Counted from the first letter of the stretch, positions 25,001-36,769 are shown. The stretch is DNA of 64,000 bases from Telopea speciosissima (GCF_018873765.1 NC_057925.1:5715568-5779567), one strand, 5' to 3'. The notes: generated by a model from the sequence alone, not told the origin. A program made the numbers and translations.

Positions 25001-26788
25001 ATACATGGTATCTGTGGGGCAAGTGTGCCTCGTATGTCAGAAGATGTGGCTTGGCAGTGAGGTGGAATGCCTTGGTTTTAGGGATTTTGGTATATGCTAC
25101 TTGAGCATTTCATGTGTTGGGTGCTCTGGTGGCATTTCTGTGGAGTATGTGTATTAGGTGGTGAGTTTTTACATCAATTAATGGGATTTATATTTTGGAA
25201 TCACTTCTCTGGAGTGATTTTGAGGGAATTGGTAAGGTTTAATTTATTATTGCAAGTTCAATGAGTCTATTTTAAGACGCTTAGGTCGATAAGGTTTGTT
25301 CATTGAATATTAGGTCTGAGTATTTTCTGAATTAGAAACTCTTTTTGCCCCTACCATGTTTTTCTTGTCTCCCAAGATTTTTCCCCTTGTTCTTGTGGAG
25401 GTGTTAGGTTGTTTTTCTAAATTCCACTTTTTAAACAGTCATCAGATGGATCCTTCCATTCCAACTCAATGGCTTTTTTCAGGTAGAATATAAGTGAATT
25501 TTTTGAAGAGTTGTAAGGAGCCTTCACAAGCATCACTCTTGGTGTCATTCACAAAGAACTTATATTTGCTTGTGGCACTATACATGGTTAATCAGGTCCT
25601 ACTTTGGATTACTCTACCTTGATTTACCTCACTTCAGTTCTTTGATCTCAATGTGTGTGCTGGATTCTGATTTTATTGCCTCAGTGAAAATTAAGGAGAC
25701 AAACTATGAAGTTTTTTGTGAATAAGAAGAAAAATTTTGTGGTGTAGGGGCAGATGGATGGCTTGAAGCGATTAAGATTATGGTCCAGCATAAAGGGTTA
25801 CTGGTTGAAATATTCTATTTTTGGTTCTCTGGTTTTCTGATATGTCATTTTAAGACAACCTATATGGAAGACTTTGAATTCCTTGTCGAAATTTCCAGAG
25901 GGAAGAGGGATCAGGAGTTTGGTTTGGTGGGATTGAGACAGGAGTTAGAAGGGCCAAGACTAATGTCTCTGTGTGATGCTGCCTCCCTGTCTTAAACAGC
26001 AAAAATTTCACGTGGGTTCAAATTATGGAAATGTCATGATCGTATCTTATTGAAACTTTTTGAATATCTTTTCCTTTGAAGAAACAAAGTTAAGAACCAG
26101 CTTTTCATCTTTATTTTTTTAGAAAACATGTCCCTGAAAATGCTTACTAGTTTTGCCAGAACCTACACATGCACAAACTGAAGGGTTTCAAGTTACTGGC
26201 AGTGTGTGCCCCGAGTCAAATGGATAAATTCTATTATGTTATTCTCTGTTATCTTCTGGTTTTATCAAATGATATGATTCTCTATTTATTCTTTATCACT
26301 ATTCATTTTCTTACACAGACCATGGGTAGTGGATCAGGTACCGTGCTGTGACAAGTGCATACTATCGAGGAGCGGTGGGGGCATTGCTTGTTTATGACAT
26401 GACCAAGCGTCAATCATTTGATCATGTGGCAAGATGGCTGGAGGAACTTAGAAGCCACGCTGATAAGAACATTGTCATTATGCTCATTGGCAACAAGTCT
26501 GACCTAGGAACCCTCAGAGCAGTTCCAACTGAGGATGCCAAAGAGTTTGCCCAAAGGGAGAATCTCTTCTTTATGGAGACATCAGCCCTTGAGGCTACAA
26601 ATGTCGAGACTGCTTTCCTAACTGCCCTTACAGATATATACCGGATCGTCAGTAAGAAGGCTCTCATTGCAAATGATGAATCAGAATATGGAGGGAAGTC
26701 GGCGCTTCTCAAGGGAACAAACATTGTTGTGCCTGGCCAGGATCCAGAATCCAATGGAAGAAAATTCTCATGTTGTGCCTCTTATTAA
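22031..26788 (+). CDS. RAB GTPase, RABA4 subgroup
   Basis: Two exons, 22031-22257 and 26338-26788, joined in phase 2 (GAAAG|GTAC), giving 225 aa. All G boxes are present: GDSAVGKS (residues 22-29), effector region [16 protein letters not shown] at the end of exon 1, GNKSD (the usual form is NKxD, so S is tolerated), and ETSALE. The C-terminus FSCCASY carries the CC pair for double geranylgeranylation. The N-terminal [21 protein letters not shown] and the [15 protein letters not shown] and [22 protein letters not shown] blocks match plant RABA4 (Rab11-like) proteins. In other plants these act at the trans-Golgi/recycling compartment in polarised secretion; that role is inferred by family. The intron is 4.1 kb, long for this family. 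Three AGs sit within 20 bases at its 3' end. Confidence 0.95.
22258..26337 (+). other. Large intron of the RABA4 gene
   Basis: A 4,080-base intron with GT donor (GTAAGC) and acceptor GGATCAG. Open frames inside it are short and AT-rich and show no known domain. A local scrambled repeat occurs at 23560-23725, where TTTTAGAGAAACTAACATCCTTCTA appears three times in short form and AACCATGTATTTCTT twice. No transposon ends were identified. Confidence 0.7.
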
Positions 26789-26944
26789 GTATACTGCCTA
26801 CACTTATCTTTTTAAAACTTCTTGTGCGAATCATTGTTGTGCCTGGCCAGGAGCCAGAATCCAATGGAAGAAAATGCTCATGTTCTGCCTCTTATCAAGT
26901 ATACTGCCTACACTCCTCTTTTTAAAAGTTCTTGTGAGAATCAT
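26723..26944 (+). repeat. 110-bp tandem duplication over the RABA4 stop codon and 3' UTR
   Basis: Seen: unit 1 (26723-26832) holds the last codons, TAA stop and start of the 3' UTR. Unit 2 (26833-26942) repeats it with about a dozen differences. Both start ATTGTTGTGCCTGGCCAGGA. Unit 2 lies beyond the stop, has TGTTCTGCC in place of TGTTGTGCC and TATCAA in place of TATTAA. The period is not a multiple of three, so it is now non-coding transcript or flank. Confidence 0.92.
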
Positions 26945-27276
26945 CCTTCACTCTCTTGAGCTTTCATACCTCATCTCCTCTCTTGTTTTTTTTTTTGGAA
27001 ATTTTTTTATATTTGGCTATATTTTTTCCCATTTCACGCTTATTTTAGTATGAGTTGGAAATTTGAAAGGCCAATCATTTTGTAGGAGACAAGGAGTCAT
27101 GCCATTTGGTATGTGAAATCATTTCTAATCTCTCTTTTTTGTAAGTTGAAAATCTTGTATAACACTGATAGTGTGATACTATAAGTCTATAACAGCTGAA
27201 AAATCATGTGATGTATATCTGACTCTAAGTTAATTCCCTTCTGTTTTGTGAACCATTATCTTAAATCATGAAAGGA

Positions 27277-27309
27277 GTGTGTGTGTGTGTGTGTGTGTGT
27301 TGTGTGTGC
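27277..27309 (+). repeat. (GT)n microsatellite
   Basis: A run of GT dinucleotides with one break, about 500 bases after the RABA4 stop. Likely a length-variable marker; no function is implied. Confidence 0.9.
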
Positions 27310-27919
27310 TTGTGTGTACCAAATCTCATAACATGATACCATAATAACCACTGTTTGTTCTATCAAAGTTGGGAGATGTTTTAATCAAAGGGGATCCTGT
27401 ATCCTGGTTGTCAAATGCATATAAGCACAAACACATTCACATGTCTGTTGTGGTTGAGCACCATGATTAGAGGAATCGGAATCAAATGGGTGAATCACCT
27501 GATTTCAATTGGAACCAGCCAACCCGATCCCGATTCCTGCAACCCTCTTTTGAATCGAACATTATTCATATTTGATCTTTTTTTTGGCCATTGTTTCCTT
27601 CTCTTAAAATAGCAGAAGATCAATAAAACTTACCTCTTGTAGCAATCTCCCCAAGTTTATTGAATCAAAAACTTCAAAAATATCAATATTTGGGAAAATA
27701 TTTCCCAATCCCAATTTATAGGAATCTGGCCAATTATGATCGATGGAGGCTGATACCAAAAAAACCTTGCTGAGCACTTGCTCGTGAATGGGGCTGGTTT
27801 GTTTATGAGGCTTTTAAGATCAAAAATAGCATGAGAGCATTAATCTCCATGGGATGCCAACCATTACGAAGTCAACTTAGGGTCTATAAGTCATAAGGTA
27901 CTGATTAGAGCAAGGCTCC

Positions 27920-28044
27920 ATAGTTATCAAGACGGCAAGGCGACAATGGCATCAGAGAGGTTCTTAAAGCAAGGCGACACCAACAAGGCTGCAAGGCGGC
28001 CGCCTAGGTGACCAAGGAGCCTGGACAGGCGCCTGGATAACTAT
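27920..28044. mobile_element. Small TIR element with GGCGCC-rich core
   Basis: Seen: ends ATAGTTATC and GATAACTAT are exact inverted repeats. The interior has GCAAGGCGGCCGCCTAGG and CAGGCGCCTGG. It is about 125 bp and non-coding. It resembles short MITE-like repeats; no clear target duplication was found. Confidence 0.5.
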
Positions 28045-28249
28045 TCAGCAGACAATCTTTTATCTGGCTTTCTAACATTGTCTCTAGTTGCCCTAAGCAA
28101 GAGGTAAACCTGAAAGTGAAAGTAGAATAGACAAAAAAATAAATAGAAATGAGGATACAGAGAAATTTAAAAAACCTCCTGTTTTCTGATATTGGTTGCA
28201 GTAAGAAGTGAGGAAATTACAGGGCAATTGAACAACTTTGTTTTATCTA

Positions 28250-28366
28250 TGTTGAGAAATTTGGGAGGTAAGTCCCACATCAGTTTGTTTTAGTCCTTAG
28301 TGCCTTCATGTATTTGAGGAGCTCTCTCTACCTAATGCCTTAAGGTTTTGGTTGAACCCTCCAACA
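28250..28366 (+). mobile_element. Probable solo LTR of a small TRIM-type element (fossil)
   Basis: Seen: a 117-bp block that begins TGTTGAG and ends CCAACA, with the GTAAGTCCCACATCAG and TTTTAGTCCTTAGTGCC words found in short plant LTRs. No internal region or second LTR follows. No clean 5-bp target duplication is visible. Inference: a solo LTR left by recombination, moderately old. Confidence 0.5.
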
Positions 28367-28427
28367 TCTTATTTGTCCAGAGAAATAATTAGTCATGTGT
28401 CATCTGAGCAAAGATAGCTTATATAGA

Positions 28428-28445
28428 TATATATATATATATATA
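28428..28445. repeat. (TA)n microsatellite
   Basis: A short run of alternating T and A, AT-rich flanks, nothing else. Confidence 0.8.
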
Positions 28446-28477
28446 CATATGTATTACTATGTATGTTAACTTCTTTA

Positions 28478-28738
28478 GGAAAAATGTTGTCGTAATTAAA
28501 GTTGTAACCTTACTATTACCCCCTTATATACCATGTTTCTTTTTTTCAATGAGGGTAAATTCTATCATTTCACGTGGATAATGACAACTCTTGAATATGA
28601 CATAATTTCAATTTTCAAATTATTTTAAAATTCATTTTTACCCTTGAATTAAATAACTTATGAAGATAAGACAAAGGGCAATCAAAATAAAGTTACAACT
28701 TCTCATTTTACCACCTTGGTCACAATAAGGTCCACCTC
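28478..28738 (-). mobile_element. GTCACCAAGGTGG-family TIR element, reverse orientation
   Basis: Seen: reverse-complemented it reads GACCTTATTGTGACCAAGGTGG, then GAGAAGTTGTAACTT, then TTATTTAATTCAAGGGTAAAAA, then TGTCATTATCCACGTGAAATGA. The same ordered blocks occur at 29200-29410, 38340-38780, 44930-45160 and 51580-52100. It is non-coding. The terminal blocks contain TTGTCAC-type inverted words, suggesting a non-autonomous DNA element. Confidence 0.5.
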
Positions 28739-29199
28739 TTTTTTCAACCTATATAATATATATACAATACAGGCCTAGAAGATGGCATTGAGAAAATTAG
28801 GCAACTCTGTAAGTGCCTAGGTTGCCTAGCCATATCAACCACAATAATCATATTCGTCTTCCATCATTAATGCCACAATAATCATATTCGTCTTCCTTAT
28901 TAACCATAATAATCATACAATATATTTTTTTCATTTTTTATATTAAATTTGTTGATATTATAGGATTGTTTCCCTTCGTATGTGTGTCATCATGATAGTG
29001 GAATAGACATATGAGGGGAGAGGAAGTTTCGACCTCGTCTAATGGGTTTGGGGAGGAGGGGGAGGAGAGAGTTATAATGATCGTAGATGGGTGGTTGAAT
29101 CCTTTTCTCCATAGGAGAAGGAAAACTTTCCCCATATTTATATGCCAACTTTTTGTACGAGATAGAAAAAACATGCCAACATGTTTATTTTAGTTTTAG

Positions 29200-29410
29200 T
29201 TTAGGGTGCACCTTCTTGTTCCTAAGGTGATGAAGTGAGAAGTTGTAAACTTCTTTTGATTACCCCTTGCCTTTTAAAAAAATTATTTAAGTCAAGGGTA
29301 AAAAAAGGATTTCCAAGATAATTTGCAAGTGATTTATCGTTGTGTCATTTTCAAGAATTATCATTGTCCATGTGAAATGACAAGAATTATCGTCATTAAA
29401 CAAAAAATGA
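29200..29410 (+). mobile_element. GTCACCAAGGTGG-family element, partial
   Basis: Seen: GGGTGCACCTTCTTGTTCCTAAGG, GAGAAGTTGTAAACTTC, TTATTTAAGTCAAGGGTAAAAA and TTGTCCATGTGAAATGACAAG (each read in short blocks) in the family order. The right end is not found. Confidence 0.5.
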
Positions 29411-30170
29411 AATGTTTTATCCTTTGTTTTCAACTCCAAATCCCAAATCCCGAAGCCCTTTAAGCTAGATTGTACTTCTTCCTCCTCTCTTTCTCTCTTT
29501 TTCCTCTCCCTTCCTTTAGAGCTCTTTCTGTTTAATTTTTCTTCTTTGAGAAATGAAGAAAAGAGCCCCAATTTCACTTAAAAGCCTAAGTTTAATGTCC
29601 ATCCGATCGACCACTTCGAGCATGCACTTGCTCTTAGAAAGTCTAGAATGTGGTCATTCGGACGACTGCCACCACTAACAGGTTGGCCAGATCCTATCCT
29701 TAGACCTCTATCTACTCAAACCTTCATATCTCCCTCGTTCGAATTTCGATTAACCCAATTCTTCTTTCGTTGGATAGCTAACTCAAATGATCTTCTTTCC
29801 TTATATTTGGGATTCTCTAAATTTTGACTAGAGGATATCTTAAAAATCCCATGAATTTCCTGCCTCAATACAAAACTGCCTAGCTACCAAATCTTTCAGT
29901 GTGTTGTGGACCCTATTGATGGTCCAAGCTAGTCCTAGGATTAATTTAATCCATTTTAAATCCTTAGAAATTATGTTGGTGCTCTAAATTATAGAGCACT
30001 GAATAATCTTATCAAACGTACTTATTCTAATGTTATACAAATATAGGTCATATTTACCTATAGATGTTAACACCCCTCAATTGGACCACAATAAATCAGA
30101 GTCCATTGGAAAAAACCCGTCAAGTACCTATCGACAATATAAAACTCTCAAATTAGTCCCTAATTGGGTG

Positions 30171-30336
30171 GGATCAGGATCGTCTCCAGGGAGCCCAATG
30201 CCCAGGGTGCTGCCTGGGGGCATCCAGTGGCTGAGCTGTGCCTTACACATCCTGGTGCATGCTTAGGGATGTGTGCGACACAGTTGGGCTGGCAGCACCC
30301 TGGGCATGCTGGGCTCCCTAGAGACGAGCTAAATTC
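30171..30336. mobile_element. MULE-type hairpin MITE, TSD AATTGGGTG
   Basis: Seen: a 166-bp element between exact 9-bp repeats AATTGGGTG (30162-30170 and 30337-30345). Inverted ends are GGATCAGGATCGTCTCC and GAGACGAGCTAAATTC, then nested arms GGGAGCCCAATGCCCAGGG / CCCTGGGCATGCTGGGCTCC. A sister copy is at 54282-54450. It is non-coding. Confidence 0.88.
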
Positions 30337-31667
30337 AATTGGGTGTGGGGTATAAGAAGCTTATTGGGTGACGATTCTCTGATCTACTTGGTCCAAGTGA
30401 CATGAAAAAGACCCCCCCAATGAGCCCATGATTGTAGAGATCCCTCCCCTACATTCGAGCACTACCCTCCCCCGCTGGTCAACCACTTGTTCATAGGGCC
30501 CCCTCCCCTGTGCTTGTGATGTCACCTTCACCATCGGTGATCTTAACTCCCTTATGACCATTGCAATTTCCCCTCACTTTCCCTCAAAATCCCTTCAAAT
30601 CTATGGGATTTTGAAGAGGGTGGGCTGGAGCCTGGAGGAGATGGGAAATTGATAGGAAATCTAATAATTTTCTCATATGCCATCCTAAGCATCCAAACGC
30701 ATTGCCTCATTTCCTATACTTTTGGGAAAGTATGACAACTTTCCTGAAGCATCCCCCCCACACAACTTTTTCGACAAACAAACTACCCTTAATTGCAAGT
30801 AAAGGGAATGAGAGGAAAGTGAAATTAATTTGAAAAGGGAATACGAAAACTTTTGTAATTATTATTTTTTTTGTAATTATGACAATGTAAATATGCAATC
30901 TTTCTGATTTTTTTTGCTGCCAAGAGGGCTCACCACTATGGTGGCCCAGAGAGGGAGTGGGTCCTAGTGAGTAGTGAGCCCCAGGGGTAGCCAGATAGTG
31001 TTGCATGGCAAGCAGCGGTGTACTTGTGAGTATTTGCTCAAATGACCAAACCTCGGGCATGCCTTCAACTAGGCAATGACAAATCGCTAGGCCAATGTCC
31101 AAGTGTGCTCATCTTAGTGATCATATGAGTCCAAATTTTGTGGACAAGTAGACCCCTAGTCCCTTGCTCACATGTCAAATTTCAGCCCTATTAAAGTTTT
31201 CCATGTGACGAAACATAGTTTTGAACATCCAAGGCCATAGGATTAGTGCACAGTAGTTGTTGAAGTACATGTAAAAACGTACATGAAAGGCATACCAATA
31301 CATAAAAAGTTATTTGATTGAATTAGACTCTAAATTTTGACTTGTGCCAAAACACAAGATCTCTAGATAAGGTGGGCTTTTATGCTACATATTACTATTG
31401 TTCTCATGTAACGTTTCCTTCATGTGGCAATTCATATGAGGCTGATTTTTTATGGACAAAGAGGGTGCATGGAAATACCACGGTTACTTTCCTCTATCTC
31501 TAGGGAAGCAAATGTTGTTGTTCGTTCCCTAGAACAGAAGGTTCTGTCTTTGGCTAGTAAGACAGTTTGACCTTTGTCCTCTCCTTAGTTATTGGATTTG
31601 TGTAATCCAGTACACTACTAGCCGTCCTTTGCAATAAAATTCATTTCTACCAAAAAAAAATAAAAAA

Positions 31668-31833
31668 GGAAAAAGAATGCCACTGGTCGTGTACTTACGC
31701 CCAGACACAATTGGGCAACTAAATGACCAGCACACCTATGCCTTTCAATGGGGGCAGGGTGGTCAGTTCGCACCCAGCTGTGTCTGGGCGTAGGTACACG
31801 CCCAGATGCACTACCGGATGGTGTTCCATTTCC
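31668..31833. mobile_element. Hairpin MITE, GC-rich core
   Basis: Seen: inverted ends GGAAAAAGAATGCC and GGTGTTCCATTTCC, long arms with ACTTACGCCCAGACACA / TGTGTCTGGGCGTAGGT, and core GGCAGGGTGGTCAGTTCGCACC. A-rich runs on both sides hide any target duplication. It groups with the 9-bp-TSD elements by its core. Confidence 0.7.
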
Positions 31834-32361
31834 AAAAAAAATAAAAAATAAATAAAATTCAGCCACGGTTACATCATTTAATCCCCATATGTCAAAAGTC
31901 ACCAACGGGTGACAAGAAGTTAAACTGTAAACCAAAGGTTGTCCAACGAAAATGCCATTTTACTTAACCATGATTAAGTTTAAGTAAAAGCTACTTCAAA
32001 TCAAATGCGAAATGCCACGTAGAGCAAATTCGAAGTTTCAGACATTGTGAAGGTTGGCCGCTCTTTTTTAAGTTTTTGAATTTCATCAATTCATCAGTCC
32101 TCCCTAGAGAGGCAATTTTGATTTTCCGCTTCTTCAAATGCGGAGAGCCTCTCTATATTTCTGATACGGTGAAGCCTTTCTCTCTTCCTGAGTTTTGATC
32201 TGAAAGGTACTACTTACTCCTTTCAATTTTCTCTTCTCTCAGTACTCAGTTCAGATGTTTACTACGGAAATCTGATTCTTGGGTTGCCGGAGAACCGATT
32301 GGTTTCTTGTTAATCTGTTCATATAATTAATTTCTCCCATTCTTTTCAGGCCACGAGAACA

Positions 32362-33496
32362 ATGCCGGAATCCAGAGACAGACTAGTAAGGCGGGACCCG
32401 ATCGAGCTTCTCTTCGTTCTTCGTCGAGGGGTTGCAGGTATTCCTCAAGATACCGGACCGCAGAGGAGTTTTTTTGTGTCGCCGTCAAGGCCTGAACCGC
32501 AGAGGGGTTTGTTCGCCTCACCTTCAAGGACTGTTAATGATAGTGGTGGTGGTGGGAGGAATTTGTTTGCGACGTCTCTGCAGCGAGGGTCGATGGCGAA
32601 CACGGTTCAACGATGGCGTACGGGAGGACCCGCTCGGCGAGGCCGCGGACGTGGTTCGACGAATAATAGCCCTATACCTTCTTGGTACCAGAGGAGGCCT
32701 CTTCGGGACGTCACTGACGTTGTGCGCGTAAGTGTTTTTGTACCAGTTTCTGTTTGGTCCCGAGTGGAAACCTAATTGGATTTCTCGTAATTCTTTGAAT
32801 GAATCGTGTTGTATTTGTCTTTACCTTCTGTTTCCTGGAAAATCTTCTCTTGGGTTCATCTGCATTTCTGAGTTATTTTTTTGGGGTTTCAGTTTCATTG
32901 TCTTCAATCTTGATCTGTTGCGTTAATATCTACATTTGATCCTCCGCTAATCTTGAGAAGAACTGCTTAATCTTTGTCTGCTAAATTCGTTGAATAGGAT
33001 TATTAAGTGTTATGTTGTGCAGAAAACTAGATGGGTATTTCAGTATTTAGCTAAAATGTAGCTTTGATTCAAATTTATTTATCCGTTCGTTCGTTCTTTT
33101 CTGCTGTTCCTTGAGGATTCAAAACACTGATGGTTTTTGGTGTTTCTTCAGGCCATTGAGAGGAGGAGGTCTCATCTTACAGATCCTGAAAATGCTCAAC
33201 TCCAAAGCCCTCTGCCTGCTCCACTCGAGCAGAATACATTTTTCAAAACTCCCAAACCAAGAACTGCGGTGAAGCCCTGCACACCTTCTACCAGTCGTTT
33301 ATCAAAAGTTCTGCAGGACTTTGATAAGAAAAATCCAACAGAGTTCGATTTCATTACCCCACAGAAGAAGCTTCTCAATTCCATCGAACAGGTTGAGAAG
33401 GTCGTGTTGGAGGAGTTCAGAAAAATTGAGAAGTCTCGCAGTGCCAAAAAGGTGCAAAGGGAAAAGAAGGTGCGTACATTAATGTCAATTAGATGA
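32362..33496 (+). CDS. UVI4: POLYCHOME/UVI4-type APC/C inhibitor
   Basis: Two exons, 32362-32727 and 33152-33496, phase 0, about 236 aa, close to the length of plant UVI4/GIG1 proteins. Family marks: the MPESRDRL start, the WYQRRPLRDVTDVVRAIERRR block, and a basic helical C-terminus ending RTLMSIR. A destruction-box pattern RxxLxxxxN is seen at RSHLTDPEN (residues 128-136), plus RDRL near the N-terminus. The IR tail matches the C-terminal APC/C-binding tail (MR in described Arabidopsis members, from memory). In Arabidopsis these proteins restrain the anaphase-promoting complex, affecting endoreduplication and meiosis; that is family knowledge. A 5' UTR intron is likely (GAAAG|GTACTA at 32206, acceptor TTTTCAG just before the start). 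Which of the two paralogue types it is cannot be told from sequence alone. Confidence 0.85.
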
Positions 33497-35700
33497 CTGG
33501 AGAGAGAATGGGCTGTGAAGGGAAGCTCGGGAGGTGAGAGAAGGGCTCTATGATCATCCTCTGATGATCTACTTTAAAATTTGAGGTTTATCGGGTAGAT
33601 AGATTAGTTCTCTTCTGTTTTGCTTTAGGCTATTAATGTCTTCTGCTGAAGGTCTGTTGTAGGATTTGTAGGCAGGTTTTGGTTCTTAAAATCATTGGCT
33701 GAGGGTCTTGACTTAGGACTAGTAGGCATCGATTTGTAACAATGTAAATAGGGATGTTTCCTCTTCATTACTTGAGAGAAACTCTTAGACCATGTTTGAT
33801 TTCTGATATCGTTCAATAAAAATTGGTGATCATTTGCAGCTATTTGTGGTTCAAATATGGTTTTTCCTTTACAGTGAGACTGTAGGAGTTTATGTGATAG
33901 TACAATTATATTGGCAGGGCTTTGTCTCATGATGTGATTTATGGAATCATGGTCCTATGTATCAGTCCAGTTTCTTTTATTTTCCTTTTTTCTTCTCTTT
34001 ATTTTTTGGTGTGCAAAATACCTTTCGAGTCTCAAGATTGTGGGTTGAGGCTTTTGCTGCTCAGCATGAAGACTAATAGGATTGATTTTTCTTCGGTAAT
34101 TTACACTCTTTTGAACAGATTGAATGTTGGCCTGACTTGAGTTAGGATGATTAGTAGAACTGAGATTTGGATAGAAATTACTCAAACATATTAATGGACT
34201 TTATAGTGAACTATTACGTAGCAACTAAACATATTTGTTTTGCAGCAAATGATATTTGACAGTTGATGTTTCTCACCTGAGATATACCTATTAAGAGAAA
34301 GTGAAAAACTGGCTAAATGTGAATAAATATTGTTATATCTATGAAAATTCTTGGAGATTCAATTTTATCTTACATATAGCAAAGTGATGATACAAATAAT
34401 TGTTCATTTATCACCAAATATTTCAATTGAATTCCTAAGGATCCCCATGCAATGGTGGTGCAAACTGTGAGTTCTCTCTGCACTCATGATGGGTCTTATG
34501 GGTTAATGTATAAATAGTGACCTCTATGAAGACACTCCTAGCTAGGAAATTTCAACTATGATGTGATTGATGAACAGGAATTGATAAATTATGATGATTT
34601 CATTTATCTGTCATACAACATTTTACTGGGGATGGCATGAATCAGATTTCAATGAGTTTGCTGAAGTTCATTTGTTTGCCAAAACGAGAAAGCATTTTGT
34701 GCAAGACAGAGGAGGCCCAGGGCTATTTACTTATATTCAGAGCCACTTTCTTGTCCTGTTCCAATTAAGTGGGAATATCTTCACTAGGAACTGCTTTTGA
34801 ATGGTATGCTGCTGGAATCAGGGCTTCAAGAATCTTTGGTTGGATTGGTTGAATCGGCCAATTTGGATTGGAATTGGCCGAGCTCAATCCTGATTTCAGT
34901 AAATCTGGAGTGGCCAATCTATGCTGGGATTCCGATTTCCGACAAATTTTGTCTGAATCAGCTGGAACTGATCTGGATCCTGATTCCAAATTTAATAACC
35001 TTGGTTGGACTATTATACATTATGTCTTCCTCACTATTGATGTTTTCAGGATCCATCAGCACTTGGAAAAAAATCTGTAATCAAGGATCCATGACATAGT
35101 CAATCATTTCAGAAATGTACTAAATTTTGCTGCTGTCCGGGTTATAGGAATGTTCCTACTACTTGGTTCACAGCCAAATAAACGGAACCTAGAAAGATAT
35201 TTTGGAAAATACTGAAACCTATGAGGGTATTTGTGAACCCAAATGGGAAGTGAATTATTCCATTCTTTGACTGCAAGCCCTGTAGCAGGAACATTCCTGC
35301 AACCTGATTAGCAGCCAAAATTTTTCTGTTTTCAAACTTACAATATGCATGCTTCTAGGTGAAGAGATTTGCTAATCTGAGTTTCAAAATTAAAGTAATT
35401 CCATAGGGTTAGGGGCAAAGATTTTCAACTTGGAATTGGGGTGTCGAATTGATCCTTGTCATGTCCAATCTAGATTGCAATCAGTTCCAAAAACCTTAAA
35501 GTTGGCCGTTCTGGAATGTCTAAAATTGGGGTTGGTCATGGCCAATTCCAATCTGAATTGGCTGATTCAAATTCTGATTTTTGAAACAGTGGTTACGGGT
35601 TTAGGTTGCAGGTTATGGGAGACATCCTGAGATTTGTGCCTTTCCCTGTGCTTGATGGTGGTGTCTTCTATGGCTCTGATCCCCTTTTAATGGAATGAAA
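33497..35700. other. Intergenic, no gene seen
   Basis: The first part is the 3' flank of the UVI4-type gene. Two diverged GAATTGGCC/CCAATTCC-rich pieces (34815-34990 and 35425-35600) look like one dispersed repeat, with kin near 27450-27760, 48120-48360 and 53520-53680. No protein, RNA or element ends could be supported. Confidence 0.4.
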
Positions 35701-35969
35701 CTTTTGAGGGGAAAGTCTCCTCAACAGCCATATTTCAAGGACCAAAAAGAGAAAGAAACCTCTTCAGGTGCAGAACATTTTAAGCAATTTATATGCTAAG
35801 ACAATGTTAAGCATGGAAGCACAAGCTTTAATACTGGAGTTCATCTTCTCAGTTGGAACTGTACAAGATATGAACAAAATAGAATATCCAAATGAAAACC
35901 CTCACAAGTTACAGAAGTATCATTTTATTGCATAATAAGTAAGAAAAGGAGAATGAATTGAATGTGAAG

Positions 35970-36769
35970 TTAACAAAATGAGATCAAATAGTTAGCTCCC
36001 TTGCATGTAAAAGTGCTTGTGGCATCATCATAGGCATAGCTATATGCAGTTGGGCAAGCAGCCTTGAATGCCTTAGAGTAATCAGTTGGCTTGCAAGTAT
36101 TTGGAGACCCAAAAGCCCCAGTACAGCAGTACTCGGGGCTATTGAAAGCCATACAAGCACTCTTACATGCAATCACCCTCCCCTTACTGTTTTTCACTTG
36201 CAGACTTGTTGGGCAAGTTCTGTTCAGGTCTGAGACACACTTTGTCGGCTTACAATCTCCGGTACCGCCGACGGGTACTATTGAGACAGAAAGGTCATAA
36301 CCATCAACAAGGCTAACATCATAGAAATCCATTGGACTATCAAGGGTGAATTCTGCAAGTGTTGTGGGTGGTGCTCCGCCTGCGCCGGCACATTCTAAGA
36401 CACCCCCACAATCACCTGTTAAACAGGTTCCCTTCCCGGTAGCATCGAAAGAACATGAACGACGACCCCAGAAACGACCTGACCATCCTGTTGGTGCATT
36501 GATATTCACAGATTCACCGGGTTTTAGCTTAAACCCGCCGTTGTTCAAGACGGGTTTACCGGAGCCCGCTTGGATACCGGGCCATATGGTGTTCCTACAA
36601 TTGTTCTTCAATGTGAAAATAGCTGCTTGGGCTCCTGCATCAGAAATCAGAATAGAAACTTTAAGACAATTTATCAAAATGAAATCCATGGAAATGTAAC
36701 TCATGACAAGAAGGTTTACATACCTGAGAAGGAGAGAAGAAGGAAGAGGTTAAAGTACCACAATGCCAT
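35970..36769 (-). CDS. Thaumatin-like protein (PR-5 family), copy A
   Basis: Minus strand, two exons: 36769-36724 (signal peptide) and 36634-35970, joined in phase 1, 236 aa. Residues 1 to about 20 (MALWYFNLFLLLSFSGAQA) form a signal peptide; the mature protein starts at AIFTLKNNC. All 16 cysteines expected for the family are present. Also seen: the GWSGRFWGRRSCSFD block, acidic-cleft residues in TLAEFTLD and DFYDVSLVDGYD, and the YSYAYDDATSTFTC end. Thaumatin-like proteins are secreted, eight-disulfide proteins, many with antifungal or glucan-binding activity; activity here is inferred. An in-frame ATG lies further downstream in the intron, but using it would lose the signal peptide, so the exon 1 start was chosen. 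It ends LISFC with no vacuolar tail. Confidence 0.94.

Noticed and set aside
26319-26337. Upstream acceptor for RABA4 exon 2 as the main one
   Set aside because: It would shift the frame and destroy the [12 protein letters not shown] block; the 26337 site keeps the family sequence.
28250-28366. Short TG...CA block considered as one end of a full LTR element
   Set aside because: No second LTR or internal region within several kb, so only a solo LTR is proposed.
32432-32731. 99-aa open frame overlapping the UVI4 first exon
   Set aside because: Out of frame with the conserved protein and without recognisable features; a shadow of the GC-rich exon.
36346-36699. 117-aa plus-strand frame across thaumatin copy A (and its twin at 43399-43782)
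   Set aside because: Exact antisense of a strongly conserved gene; the Pro-rich composition is the complement of Gly-rich coding sequence.
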